64,000 nucleotides of DNA, taken from Pipra filicauda. Its lineage: Eukaryota; Chordata; Aves; Passeriformes; Pipridae. The notes beneath the pieces were generated by a model. That model was not told the DNA's origin. It made no database searches and worked only from the letters and a program-made list of their open reading frames with translations. Location of the stretch: the NCBI RefSeq assembly GCF_003945595.2, contig NW_024104665.1, forward strand, positions 4,367,363 through 4,431,362, given 5' to 3'. This document shows positions 48,496-60,785 of the stretch, in pieces. How positions within the stretch are numbered: position 1 is the stretch's first letter; the number at the start of each line of letters is the position of its first letter. The translations under genes and the position numbers were made by a program.

Positions 48496-51400
48496 CTATG
48501 CTATCTTACCATATAGCATGCCATGAGTATGAGGGAGGACATATGCTATGCAGAGGATAAAATTTCACTTTTATGAATATTTTTGAGATTTGTCTTTGTT
48601 CTAATTAGGAATTCAATCTGGAAAATCTTGAAACCCTTGAAAATTCCTTAAAAATCCCCCAAACTTCTGGAAGAAAAATGAAGCTGATTAAAATGTTTAA
48701 TGAGGGCACCTTTTCATTTATGCTACACTGTATTCTAATGCTATGCTAATTTAAATTGAAACCATAGTGATTTAGAAATTAAAATGTTTTGCTCTGAAAA
48801 AAAAAAATGTATACTTTGAAGCTGCCAGAACATTTTTATGCCATTCTTAAAACACTTTAATGGAATCGACACGATTTCAAAAGGTATTCTTCTCGAAGGA
48901 GCTGCCTTTTCAAAGAAAAGGTTTCCACTGATGTATTTTCTTTGACCATTTTAAAGCTCTTGTACTACACTTATTTAGAAAAACCACATGGAGTAGTGAT
49001 TGTGACACTTTCCAGTAGTTAGTGCAAATTTATTTTTAAAACATTGTATCTTATTCTCAGCAATGGGCTCTTGTTTTGGTCCTGATGCCACTATTTTGCT
49101 TTAGTCAACTGAAAACTCCCATCTCAGTTACATCCATGCAAATAGGAAGGAAATGTTAATAAAGGATCACAAGCTGCAACAGCATAACAGAACGAGACAG
49201 TTCAAGAGACTTGTGTAGGAGCTTTCCATGTAGTGGACTCTTCAGGTTGGTCCCTGAAGAGAACAAGTGGTATTTCCCCTGTTTGCAACATTCATCCCCA
49301 TTCTGAGAACTGCTACAGGGATAGTAAAGAGACAGTGTGCTCTAACATTCAAATGACTGCAGCAGATGACCTAAAATGTGTCATCCTGTGTTATTCTGAT
49401 GTCATATATTGCATGCCTTTGCTCGGAGGTATCACTATGTTCTTGAAACACATGAGGTCAGCAAGCACACAGCCGTGACTTGAGAGGAAATTAGTACCAG
49501 CGCTCTTGTAAATGATCACAAAATTTTGGGGGATAGAGTAGAAACTGACATTCAGAAGGAATTGGATCTACAGCTATCAAATTTCCTATCCATTTCTGGC
49601 ACATTAGAAATATGTGATTTGTTTCCTCTGTATTAGCTGGGATAGAGACACATTCTCTGTGTTACCCATAATCTTGGGTAGAGAAGCAAAACTGTAATGA
49701 TTGGATTCATAAGCTGTAAAAATGGTTTTCTCATCATTTATGACAACATTAAATCATTCAGACTAAAAACCAGACTTGCGCTATGTCCACTCGGGTGTAA
49801 CCTTCTGCTGCTTAGGGACAGCTCTGCTCGAGGATGAGAGATTGATTGGTCTGAAAGACGATATGATGCAAACAGGGCATTCAGATGACATCGCCCTTTT
49901 CGTTGACTTTCCTAAAGACTTAACATTCCTTGTAAGTCTAAAAGTTCTTTTAGAGAACCATAAACCATGGCTCCAATCTTTCACAGACAGGGATGCCTAA
50001 AAAATTAATCCTCTGATGGACTTTGTGGAGCTAATTTGAGTGTTTTTCATACATCACTTTCAGCTTTGACTGTGACTTGGCATTTTTAAGGGTGTTTCTG
50101 AGCTCAATATTGGCTACTTCCATGAAGTCATTTCACCCAACATGGGAAGATGTCCACTTTTGTGGTGAGATGCATGACCACACTCTAGTGATGCACAGCA
50201 ACCCAGTGACAAAGTGAGGCACCATGGCTTATCTGACAGGGTGAACAGGAGGATGTGGACAGAGAACTGCTGGAGTATACTCACAACACAGAGTGGCAGC
50301 AAGTTGATAAAAATGACTAGATTATGTAAATGTCAGGGTTAAATTCGGAGATGTTAATAATGGACATGATCAGATCTATCTTTTCAAAATGTGTTGATTA
50401 CACAATTAATACCATTTATTCCCTAGTTCCATAGACCAAACAGGTCTTTTGCTGCTTATACTGAGGCCTAGCTCCATCCCTTTCTCTTCTATTTTCTCTG
50501 CTGTTGGTAACTCAGATGAAGGACTTTGTGATTCTACTTCATGGTCCCACTCCATGTTTTACTTGTGAAGTCTGTATACCCCAGGAATTGCTTCCAAAAA
50601 ATGTTTAGCTGCACAGTCATCTATGGAGTTTCACTTGTGTCATCATAGGCTTCCCATCATTTATTAGACCCTCTCTGCTACACACTTTCCTCCATTACTG
50701 ACCTGAATTATTTGGAACAGGCCTTTTTCTAAGGGTAATCTAGTTACATTTCTTCCTCCCAATTAGTTTTCAGCCTCATATACACATAGAAATCTTACAG
50801 AAATCCTAAAAAGCAAAATTTTAATACCTAAAATGAAAAAATTGATTGTTTAGTACTCGTATGTGATGCTAAAGTAACTGTTCAGTGCATAACCTAGAAC
50901 TACTCAGAAACTGTCCCTTTTGCGAAAAACTAGATGGTACTGTTTTTCATTTCCTAACAACTTCATAGCAAAGAATGAGGGAAAAAAATGTATTTTAAAT
51001 ATGCCAGATGATGAGTTTCCTTTTAACAGCTTGTACTCATTTATTTTTACTAGTTTATGAAAGAAGTTAGGGAAAAAATGGGTAGATTGAATGTCTTTAA
51101 TAAAGATACTTAAAATATTTGTTACAGGTAGGTAATTATTTTAACACTTTTTATATTTGTATTGCTGAAAAATGTACGCATATTACACAGAACAGATTGT
51201 TAATCTATTTGAAAGAAGGATGTGATTCCTGGTAAGGTATCCACTGTGCTGATATAGTTGAGCCATGTCAATTGACACCGAAGAGAGGCTCTAAGCTGCT
51301 GAAAGACAGAAAAGTTTAAGAGAATAAATCAATTTCCAGGAACTTTTGGTGTGTATATTCTCCTCATAGTTGCACCCTCCTTATCGCGCTGCTGTGGGTG

Positions 51401-52904
51401 CTGGCTGGAAAATGACATCTGCAAAGGGTGGAAAACACAGTACACGTTCTGTGGATGAAACCAACAGTCCTACGCCCCCATGGGTGATTCCACAGAGTCA
51501 TATTGCTGTGGGACTCCTGTTAGGTTTTACGAGGTCCCACTCCTGCTGCTATGTGACTGCCTGGCTGTGCAACCAGCCAGGCTGGTGCGGAGAGAGCCGA
51601 GGTGAGCATTTCAGTTTGCCAGTTCTGTATCTTCATTTTCTCTAAATATTTAGTGCAGACTAATTGGGCGTCCATTGTCTGAGCGAGATGGAGGACTGGA
51701 TGAGAATCATTTGGCTGAGATTGTGCAAGTTCAAAATGATGATTACAGGATTTGAGAAGCAACGCTAGCAATTAAGCAAGCGGCAGAGTGGAGGAAGTGT
51801 ACTTCCCATCGATTGCGCAGACGGCAGCCTGGGGTGCTTTTGTCCAGGAATGCAAGTGTTGGGTGCTCCCAAATGTATACATTGGCAAGTACAGCAAAAA
51901 GGAAGTGGATGTTACCTGGGCCACTGAATATCTGCATGATTTCAAGTCTCTCGTGGGTACCTGGGAACCTCTAGGTAGATCACTGTAAAGCAGTTTTCCT
52001 GGGCCTGGTACCAAAACCCATCCTGAAATAGCTGCTCATGCAGGACATACCTGCTTATTAGGAAACGTTGTTTGGGAGACCTGGGCACTGAGTCCTGTGC
52101 TGGTTGCTGGTTGACATCTTGGTAAACCCAGCTTTCTTTTATAGCTGGCGTTTTCCGAAGGCTGAAAAAATACCTCCTGGGGCAGCCTCAGTCTGCTCGT
52201 GAGTTTGATGCTCTCTGGATGAATTGTGAAGAGATTGCAGCAGAGTCTTGGATGTCCTGCCTGCCCCCTCTGTGGTCTCAAGGCACGAAAACTTGATTCA
52301 CTAAGCCGAAAAACTTGCAAAGTAATAACTTGTCTATTTTGTCCTGATTTGAAAATATGTTTTACTGAATATTCAGATAAGCTTTGTGCAATGTGGGATT
52401 TGCATTTATTTTCTCCATGAAGCATGTCAGATCAAATAGAAACACAAACTCTACAACACAGAGGTCTCCTCGTGGGTTGCACTGTTCTGTGTGGGTTTTG
52501 TTGTAACAGGATAGGGCTTATGGCATAAATCTGCAAAAAATACAGACTAGAAAAGGCAATTACTTTCTGCCTGACTGCAAATGTATTTCATATCATTTGA
52601 AAATGTGAAGTTTGAAACAGCTTGCTAGGGTGACAACCTAGTGCCACTGAACAGTGAGACTTTTGCCACTGACACTAGCGGGAGCATGATTTCACTCATT
52701 TTTCTTGCAGTACCTATTCTTTCTAGATCTTGTCCCCTGGTCCTTTAGCAAATGTGCACTCAAGACTATTTAAACCACACACTTTGGTGTTCTTAAACCC
52801 ATTTCCACTACTGAATTTCAGACCCGAAGACTCAGCGCAGAACAAAATCCTTTCGCATCCCGTTGATTATTTCCATACCTATCGGCTCAGTCAGGGGTTA
52901 ATGC
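48496..52904. other. Upstream flank of RHOQ, no gene recognised
   Basis: AT-rich up to the abrupt CpG-island edge. The small + strand open frame at 51,788-51,988 looks protein-like in composition but matches nothing I know. Confidence 0.55.
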
Positions 52905-53223
52905 CACAGGATGCGGCGGGAGTTTCCTTTGTACGGGCAGGGCGATGGTTTGGGGGGGGGGTCAGCGCAGAACGAACGCGCCCCCGCCGCCCGCGCGGGG
53001 CAGGGGGTGCCCGCGGCTGCCGAGTACCTCTCGGGGCGGGGAAGCGCGGGGTGTTCTGTGCATGCGTGTGCGGGCAGCGGGGCCGGGGCGAGCGGCCGCT
53101 CCCGCACGGCGGCCCCAGCCCCGCAGCCCCGCCGCCCGCCCCCTCCCGGCCCCGCGCCCGGGCGGGCGCTGCCCCTGCGCGGCCGGGGGAAGGCGGCTCC
53201 CGCCGGGCCCAGCGCGGCGGCGG

Positions 53224-53331
53224 ATGGCGGGGGGGCCGCGCCCGGCGGGGGCCGGCGGGGGCGCCCGCTGAGCGGCGGCGGCGGCGATGCCGAGGGGCCC
53301 GGCGCGGCGGGGCGCGCCCGCGGGGCCATGA
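53224..53331 (+). promoter_or_regulatory. Upstream ATG codons and short uORFs before RHOQ
   Basis: Three ATGs lie in the 125 bp before the RHOQ start. The first (53,224) opens 15 codons with a stop at 53,269-53,271. The second (53,287) is in frame with RHOQ but stops after 14 codons at 53,329-53,331. The third (53,328) overlaps that stop as ATGA and is out of frame, reading across the RHOQ start. If transcription starts upstream of them they would limit scanning to the main start; whether they are in the mRNA depends on the unknown start site. Confidence 0.5.
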
Positions 53332-53346
53332 GGGCGGGCTCCGGCC

Positions 53347-53488
53347 ATGGCCCATGGCAGCGCGGCGGTCATGCTGAAGTGCGTGGTGGTGGGGGACGGC
53401 GCCGTGGGCAAGACGTGCCTGCTGATGAGCTACGCCAACGACGCCTTCCCCGAGGAGTACGTGCCCACCGTGTTCGACCACTACGCAG
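53347..53488 (+). CDS. RHOQ: RHOQ (TC10) coding exon 1, residues 1-47
   Basis: First coding exon of the Rho-family small GTPase RHOQ/TC10, a plasma-membrane and endosomal switch known for insulin-stimulated GLUT4 traffic and actin and exocyst control. The translation starts [20 protein letters not shown] and contains the P-loop GDGAVGKT (residues 16-23), the switch I segment around YVPTVFDHY with the effector-loop Thr at residue 41, and the MAHG amino-terminal extension that separates RHOQ from CDC42 and RAC. From memory of the human protein, only residues 5-8 differ in this exon. The ATG has a strong context (G at -3, G at +4). The exon ends with one base of codon 48 before a canonical GTGAGC donor at 53,489. 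RHOJ is the closest alternative, but its amino-terminal extension is different. Very confident; the reading frame is intact. Confidence 0.97.
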
Positions 53489-53610
53489 GTGAGCGGGCGC
53501 CTCTCCCTCCTCCCTGTTCACTCCATCCCCTGGCCTGGCCCTGCCGGGGGATGGGAGAGGGTCGGCCGGGGGTGCCCCCCCTCACGCGCTGTGTTTCTCC
53601 CTTCTCGCAG
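53489..53610 (+). other. RHOQ: RHOQ intron 1
   Basis: A 122 bp GC-rich GT-AG intron between the two coding exons. Donor is GTGAGC and acceptor is a CT-rich tract ending in CGCAG. Reading straight through from exon 1 stays open to 53,673 but gives a non-homologous tail, whereas splicing restores the RHOQ sequence precisely. Confidence 0.95.
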
Positions 53611-53669
53611 TCAGCGTCACCGTCGGGGGCAAGCAGTACCTGCTGGGGCTGTACGACACCGCCGGCCAG
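53611..53669 (+). CDS. RHOQ: RHOQ coding exon 2, residues 48-67
   Basis: Second coding exon of RHOQ. It begins after a pyrimidine-rich acceptor ending CTTCTCGCAG. The split codon G|TC gives Val48, then [19 protein letters not shown]. This is the beta2-beta3 hairpin and the G3 motif DTAGQ (residues 63-67), whose Gln67 corresponds to the catalytic Gln61 of CDC42 and RAS. The exon ends exactly after CAG with a GTGAGT donor at 53,670, leaving phase 0. The 59 nt plus the one carried base make 20 codons, so the splice is frame-perfect. Residues 68 to about 205 (switch II remainder, NKXD-type G4 loop and the CAAX tail that is lipidated) are not found in the window and must lie further downstream. 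Confidence 0.97.
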
Positions 53670-56600
53670 GTGAGTGCCGAGCGCTGCCCGCGGGCCCCCC
53701 GGTCCCGTCCCCCCGCCCGGCGGCGGTCCCGGCCATCCCTGAAGTTATTCGCAGGGCTGCGGTCCGAGCTGGGCGGTTCGGAGCCGGGTTGTCGGGGGAG
53801 GGGGGGATTGATAAAAACCAGATTTAAAAGAAAATCATCGATCCAACCCCGATTCCTGAGGGCAGGCCGGCGGAGACGGGCTTTATTTTTAGCGGTGCTG
53901 GGGCCAGGGCGCCGCGGCATCGCCCGGCGGGGGCGGAGGGATGCCCTGCGCCTGCAGGGCATTGCTCCGGGCCGGGCATCGCCCCCGGCCAGCCCCTCTC
54001 CCCCCTGGGCTGCCGACCCTCCGCCGGCTTTCAGGTGGGAAAATATGCCCCGTTCAGCACACAGGGAACACGCTGCCTCAGCCGCCTCGGGTCGGATAGA
54101 GAGCCAGGCTGCCGGAGCTTGCCTTGTTTGTGCTTTACAGCGCTCAAATAGCTCCTAAGAGTTGTTTAAACTGAAGGTGGAAAATAATAACGTGGAAAAA
54201 AATATCTCAGCCACTGCCTTTGAGATAACCTGGGTTTCTTTTGCTGTCCCAGACAATTCAAGTGATTCATTTGTTTAAGATTGCAGCCGGTTGTGAAAGA
54301 TGCTGTGATGTCAGCACGGCTCTTAAGTAACTTTAATGATGGATAAAATGCTGGATGTTTGGAGGGATCACTGGTGTAGTGGTTTCTAAAGGGCTCCAAT
54401 GATTCAAGTCACCTCTTTGTTAGCTTAACTTGCACGGCACCAGCTGCGGGCCGAGCATGGTCTCCTCCGGGGTTAGAGTACTTCCAGCTTTCTGGGGATG
54501 CCTTATTAGAAGCAGTTTGCAAAGGGCCTGACCCCAGGAGGTGTGGAGCATATATGGAAATGCTGCGTGGGTTTCTGTAAAGTTGTGTATTCCTTATATT
54601 AAAACTTCTTCTTGCAGCAAGAGCATGTGCTTTGGTCTCACATGACTTCAGACATGCTTCCTTGTTGTAAAGAGCAACTAGTAAGATAATCTCACCGAAC
54701 TTGCATAGACTGAAGTGGTAATTTTTAACCATGTTATTCCTATACTTAATTGAACAACTGCTGCCTGAATTAGTGTACCTTGTTAGATCTGCATATAACC
54801 TTAGGTAAAGGAATCAGCATTTGAATGGTCTTTTATATCTTTGTTAGGCCTGAAATCAGTAATATAATTAATTCCATGAGGATTGTAGGAAACAGCCCCA
54901 TTTCCAGAAAGCTGATACCCTGAAGGGTGAGACTCTTCCCGCAAAGACTGACTTCATGGTTGTTATTTCACTGACATAAACACAAACTAGTCAGATTTAT
55001 GCCAACTAAATGCATTTCTTATTACTGTCATAGTCCTGTTTTTCAATAGTAATTGGTTCAAAACACGGCTTGTAAAATGTTGCTTAAGTAGGTTACAAAA
55101 TGAGTATTTAGCGCTCAAAGAAAGCATTTGGTTAATATGCAACTAATTTTCTTTTTTTTTTTTTTAATAATGAGCATTGGAAAGTGTGAAAGTGACCCTA
55201 GCACTACTGTACATATGCATAGTGTATTTGGGGATGCTGTCTCAAACTGCTTGTGCTGGGCTTGTTGCTATTAATGGGAGTGTGTGTTGTTAGCTCTGTG
55301 TAACCTTAACTAAGATGGTTTTGTGGTATCCCACTCTGTGTGAATGTGCTGAGTACAAACCCAGGTGACCCTTGGCCTCCTCAAAAGTTAGGAGGGTAAA
55401 CTGGCTAGTTTACAACAAACAGCAAGTGAAGGTATTCCTGTTAACACTAAAAAAATTTTGTCAGTGTGAAGTTGTATATCCAGAAGTGTAAAAAGTTGAG
55501 GTAAGCTTTTTTTTTCCAGTTTCTGAAAAGCTGGATTCTTCGGTTTGAATTACAGAGCAGTTTTTGAGGTACTTAGGAACAGATCTTGCTGGCCTGATTC
55601 AGAGGAGCCTCAGCTCATGTAGGGTCTTTTAATGAGGCTACTTAACAGATATATCTAGTCTTGGCAAAACTCCCCTTTTAGTCAGACCTGTGGTGCTAAT
55701 AAAATCTTTACCACTATGCCCATCCCACTTCAGCATGTTTGGGGAACTGGTGGACATCTGAGGCTTCCAGTCCAGCAACTTCATTCAGCTAAAGGCCGCT
55801 TTGTCAGAGAGTGGGCTGAAAGCCTGTCTTATTTTGCATAATAGCAGAAAGCTTCCTTTAAAGCTTAAACATATATAGTAAAGAGCAGAAGAGACATGAG
55901 TTGATGATGCCTTCTCTGTGGTGGGGAAACACCACATCTGTATCTCATACATGCCTGCTGCCCAGAGTTGGGATTTCTGTGCCAGCATACATCAGTGCTT
56001 TTATTTCTAATTCTGTCACCCCCAAATTGTTTTACTGTAGAATACTAGCCCAGTAGTATAATTTTATCAAAACTTGGCAGTGCATGATCACTGTGGTATC
56101 TAAGCACTTCACAATCTTCAGCATGTTTATACTCCTAGCTCTGGACAGAGTGTAGGTACAGTCTACAGATCTCAATTCAGGGGGAAGAGGAGTGAGGGGG
56201 TAAATGAAGGTTTAAACAGTGACCTACTCCAAATCCATGCATGAAGTCCATAGCAGAGCAAAGACCTTTTGGTTCATAGCTGGTGCACAGTAGTCTCATC
56301 GCCCTGAAATACTGACTTATTGGCGTGTGGGTCTCTTTAACTTGCGTGGTTACGTATTTAGCAACTTGTGACAGACTTTGCTTTGGCAGAGGAGTTGCAA
56401 GCTTTTGAGTTCATCCAGTACTCATTTCTAGCTTGCTTCTTCATAACACACACAGGATCACATGTAGTAACTATAATGATGACATAAGGCCTCATATCTT
56501 TGTGAGTTTAAAGTAGGTTGAGAATAAATCCATTAAAATCCCATTTTTCCTAGTTATGCATAGCAGAGAAAAATGCCACTAGTGGTTCACAACGTTCAGT

Positions 56601-57784
56601 TTATATACAGGCCCTTGGGTGTGTGTGAATTCAAGGCAGCTCTTCTCTGGCTGAAAATACTGAGGCCCTGGTTCAGCAGAAAATAGCCAGTACAGCTGCT
56701 GAGCAATGGAGGCTCTCAGAGCCCGTTTGGATTTGCAGCTGTGGAGGCAGCTTCCCATGTCAGGGAGGCATGTGGGAATTTGGTGCCATTCCTCCAGCAA
56801 TTCCTTCCAGAGGTGGAGCCAGCAGCTCCTTTTAGCCTTCTGCTTGCACTGTGTGGGCTTAAGAGTGGGTCTTGGTTTCTGCAGGAAGATGAGATCTGTG
56901 GAACCTACCTGCATTGAAGATCTGCATCAGTGCACTGAAGTTTAAATGTGAGGTGCTTGTGATACTGATGCTTGGATGCCTTTGTAGTTGCCTGTCTTGC
57001 TCTGGGAGACTGTGTCTCAGTACTGCTCTTCATTGAGCAGGGCTATGTGGCATAATCAGCTTGGGAAGAGAATCATGGCTTCATGAGGGGTCTGTTAAGA
57101 TCACCACATTGGAGTGCTTCTGAACTGGTGACAACTGATTATCATTTTGATCTTCCATAATACCAGTAACACTGCCAGCTCTCATGATATTAACACTTTT
57201 GGAGAAATGTCTGTAAGCACTAACAAAGAGGTGTGGTGTGTGTCCCCTTTCCATGTCCCAAATGATTGGGATAAGTGGGAGGACACACAGCAGTTGCCTG
57301 TTGAGGATTTCACTCGATATTGAAGGCTGTTGTTTAAAATGGCAGTTGGGGTCCATCCTCCTGCCAGCCCCTTTTGCTGTCAATTTTCATTCATGGTGTC
57401 CCTTTCCTCCAGTAGGTGCTGACCGCATACAGGTAGAAGTCTTGCTCTGCTGCTGTGAAGGATGGTTGGGACCTAGAGGGAGGATAGGGGGGCTGCAGTA
57501 GCAGAGCCTGTGTTGCTCCTTTTCCGGTGGGAGGAGAGATGCTGAGGCATAGCATGGCTGTTTGGTGCTTGTTTGGCACCAGGCTAGCACCAGGCCAGCA
57601 TCTGGGCAGTGCAGAGAGGGGTATGGGGAATCTTACTATGGTGCAGTGCCTCATAATAACATTTATATCCTTCAGCATCACTTACTGTTGTGATACTAGT
57701 GTGGCCTGGTTGGACAAAGCTGAGGTAAACTGTGTTCCTTGTCTTTTCACTTTTATATCTCTGCCTTAAATGCCTTAATATGTG

Positions 57785-58048
57785 GTCAAGGCAAGAGGGC
57801 ATGGTCTCAAAGTTGTGCCAGGGGAGGTTTAGGTTAGATATTAGAATTTCTTTACAGAGAGGGTGATCAGACATTGGAATGGGCTGCCCAGGGAAGTAGT
57901 GGATTCTCCATCCCTGGAGATTTTTAAAAGGAGACTGGATGTGGCACTTAGTGCCATGGTCTAGTAACCACAGCGGTAGTGGATCAAGGGTTGGACTTGA
58001 TGATTTCAAAGGTCCCTTCCAACCCAGCTGATTCTATGATTCTATGAT
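57785..58048 (+). mobile_element. CR1 LINE 3' end in RHOQ intron 2
   Basis: About 265 bp of CR1, sense to RHOQ. Landmarks are GGGGAGGTTTAGGTTAGATA, GAATGGGCTGCCCAGGGAAG, CCATCCCTGGAGATTTTTAA, GGGTTGGACTTGATGATTTC and the terminal repeat GATTCTATGATTCTATGA. Strongly 5'-truncated and non-coding. Confidence 0.96.
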
Positions 58049-58852
58049 ACAACAAAGCTCTCAGTGCCTTCTCAACTGTCACCAAAATAGTACCACAAAA
58101 CACGCTAAGCACAGGAGCACAACAATCTACTTCTTGGTACTTCTCAGTTCAGGTACCGATGATCAGTCTGGTTGCAGCCACAGCCATCTTAATTCAGGTA
58201 CACTGATTTTTTGTTTGTAATGGAAGCCCTGATGTTAAAAGCAATTTTTTTTAAAGTTGGTCAGGCTGCTGAAGTGTGTAAAGCTAACTCAGATATTAGG
58301 AAGATCTGCATTAAGGTGATGTGTAAAAACAAATGGTTATAACTGTGAATGTGCCCATGTGTGAGGTGTGGTTATTAAATGGATGGTCACCAAACTTGCA
58401 GCAGTTGCTATAAATAAATAGCGGTAATCTTTAGACTCCTTGCTGGCTGTTTGTCTTGGCTTTGGTAGGTAGCCCTGGGCTAGCAGGTACCACTCTGGTA
58501 TCCTACTGAGAGGAGAGGCAGCTGCTGATCATTTTGGCTGGTCTGTTGTGAAATAGAAATGCTCCTTCTCAGAGCACACTGCTCCTTCGAAGTTGCCCCT
58601 ACCAGGCAGTCGTAGTGCCAAATGCCAGCCTGGAGCAAAGCAGTCTCACACAATGCAAAGCCTGCCATCCTTTACTGCAGAGTTGTAAACACTGAGACCT
58701 CTAACGTGATTTCGGCAGATCCTGACATGAGATATTAGCAATTAAGATCCTGTCCCCTTTCTGTTCCCCCTTGCGCCTCCCTCCTCCCACATACATTTTC
58801 CCTCGCTCCCTTTACATGTCCCAGCCGAGCTGGCAGCTGGTGCTGGGAAGCT

Positions 58853-58870
58853 GTGAGCTCATGAGCTCAC
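58853..58870. repeat. Perfect 18 bp palindrome in RHOQ intron 2
   Basis: GTGAGCTCATGAGCTCAC is its own reverse complement. It lies in a GC-richer patch (about 58.75-58.95 kb) with no recognised repeat, so it may mark an intronic regulatory element. Confidence 0.85.
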
Positions 58871-60667
58871 TCCCGGCTGGCGTGCTGGCCTATGAATAGC
58901 TCAGCCTCCGCTGAAGCTGCTCTGTGCCTCAGGATGTTGCCAGCCACGTAGATTTAACAACTGGATGTATGCAGATAAAATAAAAACATGCCTAGATGCT
59001 CCCTTTGGAATTAAGGTTTTTCAGTGTAAGAGGAGGTAAAGTACCTGAGCTTACAATATCTGTCAAGAGTTCTCTAGACAAGGGTTTAAGCAAAGACAGA
59101 TTTTCCCTTTAAAAGGAAGGGGACTTGTACTTTCAGATTTGCTTTTAAAAATGGCCTTGCAACAATAATAATCCCAGTGTGAAGCTTGCATTGAAACGCC
59201 TCCTTGTGAGCTGTGACTCACGCTTTGAAAGCATCACAGCTTTCCTAGAAGGATAGGTAAGTTCTGCTGTCGCCAGATGGGGAGTTGCAGGATGGGAGAT
59301 GTTGCTCTGAGTTCCCAGAAGCATCCACTGGATAGATGTTGGAAACTCAAGACATTTATGTTTAATTTGCAGAGTGCCAAAAGCCCCACAGCTTTTCTGA
59401 ATAGCGACGCCTAATTGTGTTCAAATCAAAGGTAAGGGATGCATTTGAAAATGTAGATCCAGAATATCTCTTCCACATTGACAGCAAATTAATGGCAGGC
59501 CAAAATAAAGAACCCAAAGCAAACCAAATTTGAGAGGTTCTCTGAAACTTCAGTTTTTGATATGTTAAAAGCACATTTCTATGAAGCGTACTGACCTAGA
59601 AAGACTCTTGCTAAACATTGCTTATGTGGCCAAGTAAAAAGCCCTTTTTCCTGGGTTAAGAGTCAGTGGATATCCTTTAGTTTGTGGCAGAGTTCTGCCT
59701 GAATTGTACTCATTTATAATTCCTCTGAGGCGTGGCATGTTTTGATGCTGTCCAAACATCACCAGCTAAAAAGGCAACACTGAACACAAGCAATTGTTAT
59801 TGCTCTTCCAGCACAATGTTACTCTTACTTCCTGACTTCATTTTAAGTTGGTGTGTGCACCTGCAGTCAGTTCAGTATCATATAATCCACAGCTGTACTG
59901 CAGGAGGCAGAAGTGATGGAATGGGACAACTGGGTAAGGTGGCATGAGCTGATGGAGATTTTCTGATAAAGAATGTATAAGACCCTGGGAATTTTCGTCA
60001 GGTTCACAGTCAGACTTCTTGATTGAAATGTTTCCTTTGCAAAGAGCTCTTCATATTTTCGTAAGTAAGTATAAAAATGCATAGTTTTCATTCATAGCCT
60101 AACTCCTGATTCAGCTTCCAAACTACGTCTTAAAACAAACTAAATTTATATTTTGACTAGAATACTGCCTCCACAGCACTGACCTGCAGTGTAAAAGGGC
60201 TTATAGTCTGTTAGGGTGTGATCCAGAGCTCTGTGCTGGCAGGCACCCTGATTGCTGATTTCAATAAGCTTTGTTCCAGTTCCTTTATTGAGAACACATG
60301 GACAGACATAAAACTCACTCCAGCAATACCAAGGTTTTGTCAGTCCCAGGCATTCAAAATGATGAGTCAGCTATTCCTATCTGCAGACACTGCTACCTAA
60401 AAAAACCTAGGAAATCATAATGGTTTTTGCCCTTTGCTGCATGTGGGTTTTCTTTAAACCTTTGGGCTTCATGTATTCAAGTTTCTCTGTATCTGTGGGG
60501 TACTAGAAATTTATCTTTCATTTAAAAGGTGAAAAGGATGTGATTTTTCTTCACAAGACTCCAGGAAACTGGGCTTTAAGAAATAATATAAAGCACACTG
60601 ATTCCAAATACTGCAGTTTTATTGTGAATTGTAAACTCCAACATCACTAAAATGGATGCTTTGGGAC

Positions 60668-60785
60668 AGAATCACAGAATGTTAAGGGATTGCAATGGAC
60701 CTTAAAGGTCATCTAGTTCCAAGCTCCGCAGGGACACCTCCCACTAGACCAGACTTTACCTAATCTGGCTTTTCAGGACTTCACG
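60668..60785 (-). mobile_element. CR1 LINE 3' end, antisense in RHOQ intron 2
   Basis: CR1 3' end in reverse orientation: AGAATCACAGAATGTTAAGG marks the element terminus, followed by GGACCTTAAAGGTCATCTAG and CAGGGACACCTCCCACTAGA. About 115 bp remain; the inner boundary is uncertain. Confidence 0.9.

Larger units (their letters stand above)
52905..54050 (+). promoter_or_regulatory. RHOQ: CpG-island promoter of RHOQ
   Basis: A very GC- and CpG-rich block that starts abruptly near 52,905, spans both coding exons and fades after about 54,050. It contains a canonical GC box GGGGCGGGG at 53,033-53,041, further GGGCGG-type elements, and an NRF1-like GCATGCGTGTGC stretch around 53,060. No TATA box stands upstream of the coding start, as is usual for broad CpG-island promoters. 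The transcription start cannot be fixed from sequence. Long open frames on both strands here are by-products of base composition. Confidence 0.85.

Noticed and set aside
51788..51988. 66-codon + strand frame with balanced composition
   Set aside because: Looked exon-like but matches no family I recognise and has no clear splice sites framing it.
1..52904. Search for exons of EPAS1 or other neighbours expected from mammalian synteny
   Set aside because: No recognisable coding segment was seen by eye; synteny is stated only as context.
52730..53377. Open frame of 215 codons on the + strand, and others of 143-196 codons on both strands
   Set aside because: They arise from extreme GC content in the RHOQ CpG island; Pro/Arg/Gly/Ala-rich with no domain, and they overlap the true RHOQ exon in other frames.
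53347..53673. RHOQ exon 1 read through intron 1 as one 108-codon product
   Set aside because: The tail loses all similarity after residue 47, whereas GT-AG splicing restores the conserved sequence exactly.
57584..58009. 141-codon minus-strand open frame
   Set aside because: Mostly antisense CR1 in RHOQ intron 2.
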